DNA from: Podospora pseudoanserina
Lineage: Eukaryota > Ascomycota > Sordariomycetes > Sordariales > Podosporaceae
Direction: 5' to 3'
DNA length: 64,000 bases
NCBI RefSeq assembly: GCF_035222485.1
Contig: NC_085921.1
Location: 682,001-746,000, forward strand
Below, one piece after another: positions 27,252 through 38,861 of the stretch. Position 1 is the stretch's first letter. Every line of letters starts with the position of its first letter. The position numbers and the translations under genes are program-made. The notes under the pieces are model-generated. The model saw only the letters and a list, made by a program, of their open reading frames with translations. It was not told the DNA's origin and made no database searches.

Positions 27252-30200
27252 GGTGAGCAAGAAACCTGAGACGTTCGTGAGGCGGGGTGAGGAATATATA
27301 AAAAGGGCGATGCTGTTTGGTGTTTGGGTGACCTGTTCGTTACGCTGTGCCGATCTCGAGGATGTGTAACGGGCCAAGCCTGGACCACTTGCTCAACGTC
27401 TATCTATTCCACGCGCGTGAATTGTTCGTTTGTGACCCGAGAGCTTATCGTATCAGATGAAGAAAATCGAAACGATATAAGGGGATGGTTTGCGTCGTCG
27501 GTCGGGTTTCGCACTCGGCGGCGGGCGCAAGCAGAGAGGACAGGATGATGAGTTGAAACGAGTGACGATTGAGACTAGCTCAGTAAAGAACGGAACACAT
27601 TTGGTTTGATAAAATAGAACGAATTGAAATAATGAATACAGAGCTTCTTGACAGTGATAACAACAACAACAACAGCAACAGGGCGCGTGGTTGATGTTGA
27701 AGATGGGACGCCAGGAACCTCGCTGCGAGGCAAGAAGGCGGAAGGCGGGAAGGGTGGAGGATTTGGCTGAAGGACCTGGAACTTGGACCTGGCTCCTCCC
27801 TCAATTTGGCCAAGGGGCCAGTCAGGAGGGCAGAGCCACACTCAGGCGCCCCGCAGCGGTTTAGCGAAAACGTCCTGGAGGGCGACACCAACGCCCCATT
27901 CGCTCGATCAACCACGTCTGGCCTGGCCCCTGGATTCTCTCTTGTGGCACGGCATTAGCATTACGGGAGCACACTTCCATGTTTCTTTTTGGTGCCTTTC
28001 CAGAACATTGATGAGCTTTTCACATCATCACCATCCTCTCTCTTTTCATCTCTATCAATAACATCGCAATCAATTGCCTCACTGATGGAGCATATCGGCT
28101 CTTCTTGCCACAGCTCAAACGTGGCATGAAATTCGCTTATACCTCTCGCCTTCCCAAAGAGGATTTCCCCGCGACAACAATCGCTCGGTAGGTCCCACTC
28201 AGCCCAGCCCACCATTGCCAAGGCATGCTCCACATGTAAATCCCTTCCACCCAATCACGGACCACGCCCAGGCCAGAGGTTTCAACGCCTTTTTCGAAAT
28301 CCCGAAGCCATACATACGAATGCATGGGTTGCAGATCAATTCTGAATTTGCATCAATTTATGGATTTCCGACCCCGCGTTGACGACGACTTCTGGGGAAA
28401 TGATCAGGAAGATGTCCTATCAAGATTTTAGACTCAACTTGAAGTCGTCGCTGATTGGACAACCCCCCTTCCTACCGCCAAGCCACAGTTTCTTTTCTTA
28501 ACAACACCCATCAAATAGTTCCTGCAGACCTGCGGTGGTGGTGTGGTGCTGTTATTGCTGACCTTACCATGGAAGGTCCAACACCAATTGAGCAAGTTCC
28601 AACAACGGGCAACCAACCACCGTCATTACACTACCATAGCCATGCCATATTTTTCCAGCTTTGTGTGTCTCGGGTGTATATTACTCAGCTGCAAAACCTC
28701 ACGAGCCGAACATGCAATGTTATGTGCGGGACCTATAGAAAGCATAGTCTCGGGATAATATACCGGGCAAATCCTGGTGGTCCCAGTCCCCAAGAAACCC
28801 GTGAGGGTGTTTCGGGTTGTTTTTGTTTCTGATGGGTATATGTGGATATCCGATCCCAGGCATGGTGGCTTGAGAGACTTGACACGAGATGGGGAGACGG
28901 GGATATCCTATGTTGAGGTTTGAGGAGTAGGAGACCTCAAACCTTCATGGCTGGGTATCCTTTCATGCATGGGAGCCGTTGTTTTGGAATGATATCCTGA
29001 CATCAACTCTTAACAACATGTCGTTATTCCCGAAACGAGTCCATATTGTCATCATCACTACAGCAAGTCCAGACCCCAACTGTCATCTTTCGTATTTCAT
29101 ATCCCCCATAGTAACCCGCATGAAATTTTCAGAGATATAGTGCTTCCCATTCTCGTCTTCCTGCATAGTTCTACCGCTGCGGGTGAAAAAAACAGGGAAG
29201 GGAGCACTATATCGTCGGAAAGGGAACCGGGTGGGTGATGTTACGCTGCATTTACATTTCCCGAGTGGTCAGTTGGTCTGTACACGAAACCTGACGTATA
29301 TCGTCGATGTGGATTTTAGGCTAAACACGATTCTGGGGAAATCTAGAAATCTAGATGTGCTGCTGGCTTGGAATGCAGTTGATATAAAGCTGACTGTCTG
29401 TTTCCCTGGCGGTGGCGAGCAAGGTGATGTCTTGTCTGATAGTGCGGATGCATGTCAGTCATCGTTGAGCGTCTTCGAGCCACAGCTCACCTCAACTCCA
29501 GGGTTGCAGAGAGACGCAGTTTGAATTCCCGTCAAAGATTAGGTTTGACAGTGTCGAGTCCAAGTTCACGGACCTATCGTGACCGGAGCAATCCGAGAGT
29601 CAGGGCCAACCGGTAGCGTTGACGGCGCATATGTCGAGCGTTGGGTTGAGGTGACAGACATGGCGCAGCCGAATTTCAAATGTTCGGTGATCGACCGGAC
29701 CTATAGGATAGACTGAGCCTTAGCAGCACCACTCGGATCATCACCTGTGCTGAGCACCGAAGCACTTTCTACCATCCGAAAGCTCCCCTGACGGCTCGGA
29801 CCGTGAACTAATACGGTGCAATTGTAAGGCTTTTGAAGTCCAGACTGTGGCTTGAGAGACCTTTGGACCCTGAACCCTTCAGCGGGAATGGCTTAAGCCT
29901 TGCGAACCGCAGTCAGGCATCTATATGTATGATTGGGTTGGCTGACAGACCCAAACTGAACCTCACCACATGGAGAAGGATTTCCCTGTGAATGTTGGTA
30001 GAAGGATGACTGACAACGCAGCAATCATGTCCGGAGTTTGCAGTGCATGGCAGTGTTCTGTTGGTCGGTGAGCGCTTGCACAACAACATCATTCGACAGA
30101 GAGATTCTGTGCATCCGCCTCGGACTCGAAGGCGCTTATAAGATCTTGTGAGACGAGCCTCGACGAATGCAACCTCTGACAGAGCTGAAGCGAGAGAGAT

Positions 30201-32638
30201 TGAAATAAAATGTCGAAACAAAATGACAATGGCCTTCGAGGCCATCATCGCAGTGAGAGATCCGACGGGATGTCACAATCCCACCGGCCGCTTCAGTGAG
30301 AACGGGAGATAGGGCCACCAGCGGCAGAGACCAGACCGGACGACACCAGATGAGTGGGCTGATGCCATTCCCACGGCCGCTGTGAGCCCGAGAGAGAAAT
30401 CATCGTTCGCAAAGAATGCACAGCTCGTGTAATCATGGCGAGGGAACCCAGCGAATCTTTGTCGTCCAAAAACGTTTCTGAACGAGGCTGGGCGGGATCC
30501 GAGCAGCCGGCACCTCCATCTTGCGCTTGATGGGCAGCAGTAGCGCCAGCTCAGCCTCACTACGCAAGCACGCCACCACCCAACAACAACTGGATACGGA
30601 ATGCGTGTTGCGTTAAAAAGTCTCCGTTTTATGACCGGCGGTTGGCATTCGACGATATTTCTTTGAGGGAATGATCTGGGCTCCGGTAGGGTTCCGTACA
30701 TCTGAGACCCTCTTTGCCGGCCCAATTTTTTCTTTACGGATCCCAAGTGTTCTATTTTTGGCCCCAAGTCGATTTCTTTTGTCCCCATCATGGAGATTCG
30801 TGATCTGTGTGAGATCGAAAAAAAAACCCCAAAGACAACCACAGGCATGTGGCAACCTCAGTTCGTGTTGGTGGATGCTAGATATCCTCCGTATGGTAGG
30901 CACATACAGAGGGCATGCTGCTTGCTCGTGAGAGAAAGTTTCCTATCTTGTGCAACGCGTGGCAAGCGGCGAGACGTGGGTTTCCGTGATGTCGTGCGAG
31001 AGAAAAGCAACAGCAAAAAAAGGAGAGGAGAGATTTCAACATTCCGTTTGTCCCTCTGTAATCCCAAATAAAGTTGGGCCCCAGCGGCCCCTTGATGTTG
31101 CAGCCGCGTCGATTGCCAAGAGAAACCGTTTGGAAGACTGAACCCTTTTTTTTTTTTTTTTTTTTTTTTTCCTCAAACGTTCTGGACAAAAAAGCGGGAA
31201 TTGATGGCTATCTGAAAGCTTGTCTCGGTCTATTATTTTGTCTAGATATACGTGTTTGCAACTGGGAATACTGTGTGCCAGTTGGTGCCAGCCCGAAGAC
31301 GTTCCAGACTGACGAGATCAGAAATGATGGGCGTTGTGGAGGGCATGATGGACGTCATGCATTCGCTGAGCGGGTGAGCTGTTTCAGGCCTCAGGGGATG
31401 AGTACCCATAGGAACAAAACAAGCTCGACACGCTCGATTCTTATCAAGGAACAAATGCTTTGATCGATCAACTGTATTGGATATCACGAATGCTCGATAA
31501 AATGACAATGAGGCCGTGATACCTCACAATGAACAGACCCCAGTGCTGAGGAAGAAACGAAGACCCTGAAAATGGAAGGCTAGGCCCATGCTGGCTGGTT
31601 TGGCGATCTGGAGTTAAACGGCACCAACGCACAGTACCCGCGGCTGCGGTCCAGACTGTGCGAAGAACGCTCCCAAAACTGGAGCACTCACTGCCCAGTC
31701 GCCGTGGAAACTCAAAATGATGAATGCAACTACCAAGTAGTTGCAGATGGGTATGTACACAGAAGCTGTCATGTTTCTAGGGTCTTCAATGGGCTCAAAG
31801 AAAAGAAGAAGGCGAACCTGCCTCGCAACAATGTTCCTTGGGCCATGAAACACTCCTGAGATGGCAAACGAGATGTGAGTGCCGGGACAAGGTGACAGCT
31901 GCTTGGCACTCAGGGGGCCGCCTGGCAGAAGAGAAGGACGGCGACGACAGCACTGACGTCGGTCTCTTCCAGCGTTCGTTCGTGTGGGCGGGCTGTGGGC
32001 GGTGGGCAACTGATGAACCTGGAACTGGAACGGGTCGAAAGCGAGCCAGTCACCAGTGAGCAGCTCGCAGTCGCAGCCATCCCTGGCTAGCAAAGAAGGC
32101 GGTGGAGTACCCTCGCCCATCCCTGTCGCTCAGCCACAGGCCCCCTTCACCAACTTCATAACAGGGCCGCCGTCTCCTGAGAGCTGTTGAATCAGGTTTT
32201 TGAGACCTCTCTCTTGACATTTGTATTTTTTTCCCCCTTTCTCTTTTCTCTTCTCTAGAGACGGGCGATCCTAGAATATCACTGCTGTTGCTGCCACCAG
32301 CTGAGCAGCAAACAGCGAAAACATCGTCTTGTCCTGTGCCACTCGGTCACCGGCGCTTCCCCTTCCTGCCGTGCCCTGGAATTGGGTATCAGAACGACTC
32401 GTAACGGCAGCTGACGTTTCGCACTGCAACTGCGCCAAGCTTCACCGTCTCTTTTTCTTTGACCGACCTGACAACCAACACCCAAACAACCTCGACCTAA
32501 CATTGCGATCCCCTACGAACAGTCCCCCTCGACGATCCAGCGACCTTTGAGAATCTTGCAAAATACCCAGAATATTCCAATCTTTCGAGTAGATCTTGAT
32601 TTCAGCTATTTCTCGCAGAAGCGAGCCGCGACTCCATC
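27252..32638. other. Gene-free interval between divergent opy2 and chs-1
   Basis: About 5.4 kb shared as upstream DNA by two divergent genes. It contains a 25-T run at 31146-31170 and a C/T-rich tract ending in CTCTAG at 32226-32257. That tract could be the acceptor of a 5' UTR intron of chs-1. A minus-strand frame at about 27961-28240 has protein-like composition but no ATG start and no family. Other frames up to 191 codons look random. Confidence 0.5.
31146..31170. repeat. Poly-T run (25 T)
   Basis: An uninterrupted T homopolymer, which is an A tract on the minus strand. It is in non-coding DNA. Confidence 0.97.
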
Positions 32639-35591
32639 ATGGCGTACCACGGCGCTGGTGGCCGTGGAGACGGCTATGAAGACCACCCGTTGCAGAACCT
32701 CGGCGGTCCCCATGGACAGGTAAGCCACCAAACCATACTGTGGAGGATGGCAGGCGGGGTGCTTTGTTGCTAATATCTGAATGAACTGGCAGAACGACGA
32801 TGAAGTCCAGGCCTCTCTCCTCAACGACAACCAGGCCTACGACAACAGTCGTTTGGGCGCCGGAACTCCTCCAGTTCGTCCAGTCTCGGCATACAGCTTG
32901 ACCGAGTCGTACACACCCAATGCCGGCACTACGCGGGCTGGCATCGGTGTTCAGCCCACTCCCCCTCCCCACGGATACACCAACGAGTATGCCGGTGCCC
33001 CCCAGTACGGAGTGTCGGCCAATGGTGGATTCGGCGATCAACAATATGGAAACTCTGGGCACTCTGTCGCCGAGACCGATGATAGCTGGATTCAACGCCA
33101 AAATCCCAACGCTGCCCCAGCTGGTGGCCTGAAGCGCTATGCTACCAGAAAGGTCAAGCTCGTTCAGGGTTCCGTTCTGAGCATCGACTACCCAGTGCCC
33201 AGTGCCATCAGAAATGCTGTTCAGCCCAAGTACAGAGACGTCGAGGGCCAGAATGAGGAGTTTTTCAAGATGCGCTACACTGCGGCCACTTGCGATCCCA
33301 ACGACTTCACTCTCAAGAATGGTTACGATTTGCGCCCTCGCATGTACAACCGGCACACCGAGCTTCTTATTGCCATTACCTACTACAACGAAGATAAGGT
33401 TCTCCTCTCGAGAACACTCCACGGCGTCATGCAGAATATCAGAGACATAGTGAACCTGAAGAAATCGTCGTTCTGGAACCGGGGTGGCCCTGCCTGGCAA
33501 AAGATTGTAGTCTGCTTGGTTTTCGATGGTATCGAGAAGGTCGACAAGAACGTTCTTGACGTGCTTGCCACTATCGGTGTATACCAGGATGGTGTGGTGA
33601 AGAAGGATGTTGACGGAAACAATACCGTTGCCCACATCTTCGAGTACACCACCCAGCTCTCCGTCACGCCAAACCAGCAGCTCATCCGGCCAACGGACGA
33701 CAGCCCGGCTACCCTTCCACCAGTGCAGTTCATCTTCTGCTTGAAGCAACAAAACAGCAAAAAGATTAACTCGCATCGCTGGCTTTTCAACGCCTTTGGT
33801 CGCATCTTGAACCCAGAGGTGTGCATCTTGCTTGATGCTGGTACCAAGCCCAGTCCCAAGTCGTTGCTCGCTCTCTGGGAGGGCTTCTACAACGACAAGG
33901 ATCTTGGCGGTGCCTGCGGTGAGATTCACGCAATGTTAGGTGGGTCTTATCAATTTTACGTATGCATTTCCCATGATGAATAGCTAACCATCGCTTGTAG
34001 GCAAGGGCGGAAAGAAGCTGCTCAACCCTCTGGTCGCTGTCCAGAACTTCGAGTACAAGATTTCCAACATTCTGGACAAGCCCCTCGAATCTGCGTTCGG
34101 TTACGTCAGTGTGCTGCCAGGTGCTTTCTCGGCCTACCGCTTCAGAGCCATCATGGGCCGACCTTTAGAACAGTACTTCCACGGTGATCACACCCTGTCC
34201 AAGCAGCTCGGCAAGAAGGGTATCGAGGGCATGAACATCTTCAAGAAGAACATGTTCTTGGCCGAAGATCGTATCTTGTGCTTCGAGCTGGTCGCCAAGG
34301 CTGGCCAAAAGTGGCATCTGAGCTACATCAAGGCGGCCAAGGGGGAGACGGATGTGCCTGAAGGTGCTCCCGAATTCATCTCGCAGCGTCGTCGCTGGCT
34401 GAACGGTTCCTTCGCTGCCAGTTTGTACTCGCTGATGCATTTCGGACGTATGTACAAGTCTGGCCACAACATTGTCCGCATGTTCTTCTTCCACATTCAA
34501 CTCATCTACAACGTCCTCAACGTCATCTTCACCTGGTTCTCGCTCTCTTCGTACTATCTCACGACCACCGTCATCATGGATCTCGTCGGTACTCCAGTGC
34601 CCGCATCTAACACATCGGCGCTCCACCACGCTTGGCCATTTGGCGATACCGTCACACCTATATTCAACGCGGTTTTACAGTATCTCTACCTGGCATTCGT
34701 CATTCTGCAGTTTATTCTGGCTCTGGGTAACAGGCCAAAGGGTTCCAAGTGGACGTACATCACGTCTTACGTGCTCTTTGCCATGATCCAGGCCTACATC
34801 ATCATCCTCTCGGTTTATCTCGTCGTTCAGGCTTTCAAGATTCCGCTTGCGGACCAGATCAAACTGGACAATGCGTCTAACGCGATGGAGTCCTTGTTTG
34901 GTGGTACGGGGGCGGCTGGTGTCATTCTCGTGGCCCTGATTACCATTTACGGTCTTTACTTCTTGGCATCCTTCATGTACCTCGATCCCTGGCACATGTT
35001 CCACTCGTTCCCCTACTACATGCTGCTCATGTCGACCTACATCAACATTCTGATGGTGTATGCCTTCAACAACTGGCACGATGTGTCGTGGGGTACCAAG
35101 GGTTCAGACAAGAACGACGCGCTGCCGTCGGCCCAGGTCACCAAGGGCGAGAAGGACGAAGTGTTGGTTGAAGAGATTGAGAAGCCGCAGGAAGATATCG
35201 ATCAGATGTTTGAGCAGACTGTCAGGAGAGCTCTTGCGCCGTACAAGGTGGAAGAGGCGCCCGAAACCAAGGAGCTGGAGGACTCTTACAAGTCTTTCAG
35301 AACGAGTCTGGTGGTGATGTGGCTATTTTCGAACTGTTTCTTGGCTGTGGTTATTACCAGCGAGAACTTTGACTCGTCTTTTGGCGCTGGGGTATGTTTA
35401 CAGTCTTTTGTCCTGTTGATAATGAGATTCCAAAATGCTAACTTTTGTGACAGCGGAATGCCACCGCCAGAACCGCCTGGTTTTTCAAGTTCCTCCTGTT
35501 CGCTACTGCCGGTCTGTCCATCGTCCGTTTCATCGGTTTCTGTTGGTTCCTCGGCAGGACCGGTATCATGTGCTGCTTTGCCCGGCGTTGA
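32639..35591 (+). CDS. chs-1: Class III chitin synthase
   Basis: Four exons: 32639-32719, 32793-33939, 34001-35391 and 35454-35591. The introns are 73, 61 and 62 bp with GTAAGC, GTGGGT and GTATGT donors. They give 918 residues. The N-terminus is hydrophilic and Pro/Gly/Tyr-rich. The chitin synthase core begins at about residue 160 ([17 protein letters not shown]) and includes the catalytic AEDR (Asp at 499) and QRRRW (538-542). Several transmembrane helices follow. The last exon encodes a final hydrophobic segment and the C-terminus [11 protein letters not shown]. It closely resembles what I recall of Neurospora CHS-1. The enzyme polymerises UDP-GlcNAc into chitin at the plasma membrane of growing tips. 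Class III enzymes are specific to filamentous fungi and important for hyphal morphology. Confidence 0.95.
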
Positions 35592-35930
35592 AGCGTTTGT
35601 CTTTTTCGTGGTTTTTCTGCGAGCGCGGGCGCGGAGTACTTTCAGGGCGGTACCTGTACGGATATGGTCACATTTTCAGGCCCTTGTTCTGACTTTCACA
35701 ACTTCCCTCCTTATCCTCTAACTATTCATCTCTGGAAAGATTGGTTTTGGCTCGGGGCAACTGGAGTGGGTGGGGGAAAGAGGGTAAGGAAAAAATAATT
35801 CACGTCATCAACTTTATGAAGCGCGGATATCATGGAGAAGAGAAAAATATGAAGGGCATTTTGTGTGTTTTAATTGTTGTAGCTCAAGGGGGGGTTGGGG
35901 CAAGGAAATGGGTTGATATAAATCTTGTAT

Positions 35931-35990
<60 letters not shown>

Positions 35991-37155
35991 TTCTGCAGTG
36001 CGTTGCGATTCTGAGAAAATTAAAAGAGCGGATATCATAACATGGAGAGTGAGCGGCATATTGGCGGTGGCGTTTGTTTTTCTGATGTTTTGGTTTTGTT
36101 TAATTGATGCCATCTCTCTTATTGCGTTGTGTTCTACTAGAGCATTGCTGAGCCTTGAGTGTGACTACGCAGAATATATAGCGGTCTTTATACCTACCTC
36201 TCTTACCAGGTTGCCTGGTTTGATGATTGTGATGACTCCATCATTGCTAGAACAAGTTGAGAAGAAATGGGGGAAAACATAACCCAGTTGACGATGTATC
36301 CTTTCTCACCGAGGCTGTCGATGCCTACAGATACGTCATACCATGGCTACGGCTCCGGAGTTGCGAGTACCGGACGTTGACGTTGAATATCAGCTCCGAT
36401 ATGCCTTCAGCTCCGATTCTGTCCCTTCAGGGATCGACAGTTGATGACTCCGCCTCTCAGCTCACCAGGTTCCTCTTCACCGATGTTCGGTGATGGGCAG
36501 CTGTGACTGACCGAAAGCGCTCTCCGAGGTGTGAGTGAGGTGGGACCCCACATTGGGACCAGCCCCACATTGTTAACGGAGGTCGGTCGGGGAGCCTAAA
36601 GAGTGCCCAAAGAAAAGGAGCGGTTGTGGGCGTCTTTCAGGTTAATCTGATGGGAGGGAGAAGATAGAGCTAGGCAGCAGGGGTATAGCTAAGCAATTAA
36701 CTGTTGGGAGCAAAATGTTGCTGCCTCCCTCCCTCGTAGTAGTTTGAGGAGAGGATAGGAAGAAAAGAACCCCCACCTTTTTCTTCCATCCTGATTACGA
36801 AGGCGGTAAGGTTGGGGCAAGGCGGTGGGTGATCCGTGTGCCTGGGACCTTGGGTTTCTGCCCCTCCATTTGCCAACGGAGCAAGGTAGGTTCCTGGCCA
36901 ACCTGAAACCTATTACCCGTAGAAAGTAACAAAAAGTTGTCTTAAAACTTATTTACCTACCTGAAATTGCTTTTCTACCTGCGCGGCCTGCTGCTGCCGG
37001 AGTTTATTCAATCTGCGTAAAAGTGATAACGGAAACTAAGCCGACTGTTAACGCGAAGGACGGACACGAAGCACGCGACCTACGCCCGTTCCCCCCCACC
37101 TTTCCGAACCGAGGCCAGAGACAGTTAGAGAGAGAGGGCAAGAAGAGTAGTCAAG
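35592..37155. other. Intergenic region, chs-1 3' side and ubc12 promoter
   Basis: This contains the presumptive chs-1 3' UTR with the TTG repeat at 35931-35989, then about 1 kb without supported coding sequence. Short frames at 35998-36493 have no motif. Confidence 0.55.
35931..35989. repeat. TTG trinucleotide microsatellite, about 19-20 units
   Basis: A perfect TTG tract of 59 bp beginning about 340 bp after the chs-1 stop, probably inside its 3' UTR or just beyond. The minus strand reads as CAA, giving poly-Gln, which is not a gene here. Confidence 0.97.
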
Positions 37156-37869
37156 ATGTTGAAGATATGGTCGATGGTATGTCGCATGCATGGGCTGGGG
37201 GGAGAAAGTGGGGAAGGGTTCGATGCTGATGATGGTGTGAAACCTCGAACAGAAAAAGGAGCAGCAAAAGGCTGAGAACTCCGATGGTGCTGCCGCTGGT
37301 GCTGCTGGAGGGCCAAAGAAGAAGAAAGTTACTGCGGCGCAATTGCGTGTGCAGAAGGGTATGTGTTTCTCTTCCTCGACCACGACCAGCAAAAGATACT
37401 GACCTCTTGTCTGTTGTGTTCTCCAGACCTCAGCGAACTCTCCCTCGGCACAACGATGCGAACCGACTTCCCCGACCCGGACAACATCCTCTCGTTTATT
37501 CTGTATATCGAGCCCGACGAGGGCATGTACAAGGGCGGCCGGTTCTCCTTCACGTTCAACATCACGCCCAACTTTCCGCATGAGCCCCCCAAGGTGCAGT
37601 GCCGGGAGAAGATTTACCACCCCAACATTGACCTGGAGGGGAAGGTGTGCTTGAATATTCTGAGGGAGGACTGGAAGCCGGTGCTGAACTTGAATGCGGT
37701 GATTGTGGGGTTGCAGTTTTTGTTTTTGGAGCCGAACGCGAGCGACCCGTTGAATAAGGAGGCGGCGGAGGATTTGAGGAGTAACAGGGAGGGGTTCAAG
37801 AGGAATGTGAGGAGCGCGATGATGGGGGGGAGTGTGAAGGGGGAGGGGTTTGATAGGGTTGCTATTTGA
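37156..37869 (+). CDS. ubc12: NEDD8-conjugating enzyme E2, UBC12
   Basis: Three exons: 37156-37176, 37253-37358 and 37427-37869, with introns of 76 and 68 bp. They encode 189 residues. The tiny first exon encodes MLKIWSM, matching the conserved UBC12 N-terminal peptide that docks on the NEDD8 E1 (UBA3). A Lys/Gln/Ala-rich linker follows, then the UBC fold from about residue 43. The HPN motif is at 107-109 and the catalytic Cys at 117 (EGKVCLNILREDW). UBC12 accepts NEDD8/Rub1 and transfers it to cullins, activating SCF ubiquitin ligases. The N-terminal extension separates it from ordinary ubiquitin E2s. The first donor and acceptor are inferred from phase and family N-terminus. Confidence 0.93.
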
Positions 37870-38861
37870 GGGGTGGACCGACCTCGTGAGGGAGAAGAGC
37901 AGGGGAATACATGACACAGTGGGGGAGCAGAAGTAAGAGAGCAGAAGTAGGGGAGGAGAAGGAGGATATACCTACTACCTGGCCTGGGGAAGCGAAACTA
38001 CAGCACGCTGGTGAGAAGGGAAGCGGGTTAGATGATTATATGTCTACAGACTGGTGGAATGTTGCTTTGGTTTTAGTGTTCTGTGGGTTTGTTTTCTTGA
38101 GAACGTGTACATCGCCGTCGGCTTCTACATATCCATGGCATGGGCATGATGTTAGATACACGTGATGTTGCTTTCTTCATGGGAATCACAATCCGATACG
38201 GGAGGTGAGCGCCGATGGCATTCCGGTCCCAATTTAGAGTCACCGAATATCCCCACAGCGCCAAGTCTGGACAGGAACCACGCTCTCGGCTCCCGGCTCT
38301 GTCGCTAAGCGGAGGCCGGCCGGTCCAGGAGAGCCCGGAGCTGGTACGGAGTCGGGTGAGTCAATCAACGGCGGCCACATCGGACAAGTCTGGGTCGACA
38401 GCGCGCTGAGTGCTGGCACGGCCGTTGTCACTCTCACCTTGGAGATGCCACGAAGTGCTGCCTCCAAGCAAATGCCCCGCACCCGCCCGCACTCGCACTG
38501 GCAAGCTAACTGAGCCTGGATCCAAGCTTGAGAAGCGGTGGACCCTCTGGCCTGTCCCTGCCGCCCCGGATTCACCCTGGCCAATCATATCGGGGCCATA
38601 ACCCACCCTCAAGCACGCCAGTCCCCCCGAAGTCGGTCTGGACGGCCGCTGGCAGGGCAGCAGGGAGACCGAAAAATAAAAAACTCTGACTCGCAGCTCC
38701 GGTGACTGTGTGTTTGCCAGGTGGACGTTTCGACGGTGAACCTCCTACATAACCAACAGCTCTCCCCTCTCTCTCCCCAAGCTTCGGAACTTGGAACCTT
38801 CTTTTTTTCCAAACCCAATCCCCACTCCCCTCCTCAACCACCAGACCAGACCAGAGTCAAC
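37870..38861. other. Intergenic region and ilv-2 promoter
   Basis: Roughly 1 kb. It includes a TGAGTCA motif at 38357-38363, a CCAAT at about 38581-38585 and a C/T-rich leader tract just before the ilv-2 start (38760-38840). No gene is supported. Confidence 0.55.
38357..38363. promoter_or_regulatory. Candidate CPC-1/GCN4 (TGAGTCA) site upstream of ilv-2
   Basis: A perfect TGA(C/G)TCA-type heptamer about 500 bp before the ilv-2 ATG, with a further TGACTC near 38687. This is the known recognition sequence of the cross-pathway amino-acid control factor. A 7-mer can occur by chance, so function is inferred only from the identity of the downstream gene. Confidence 0.4.

Noticed and set aside
30273-30848. 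191-codon minus-strand frame
   Set aside because: Random composition, no family, no splice-supported extension.
32637-33929. 430-codon minus-strand frame across chitin synthase exon 2
   Set aside because: It is the antisense of strongly coding chs-1 sequence; its length follows from the biased codon use of the real gene.
35814-36113. Poly-Gln frame on the minus strand
   Set aside because: Translation of the TTG/CAA microsatellite.
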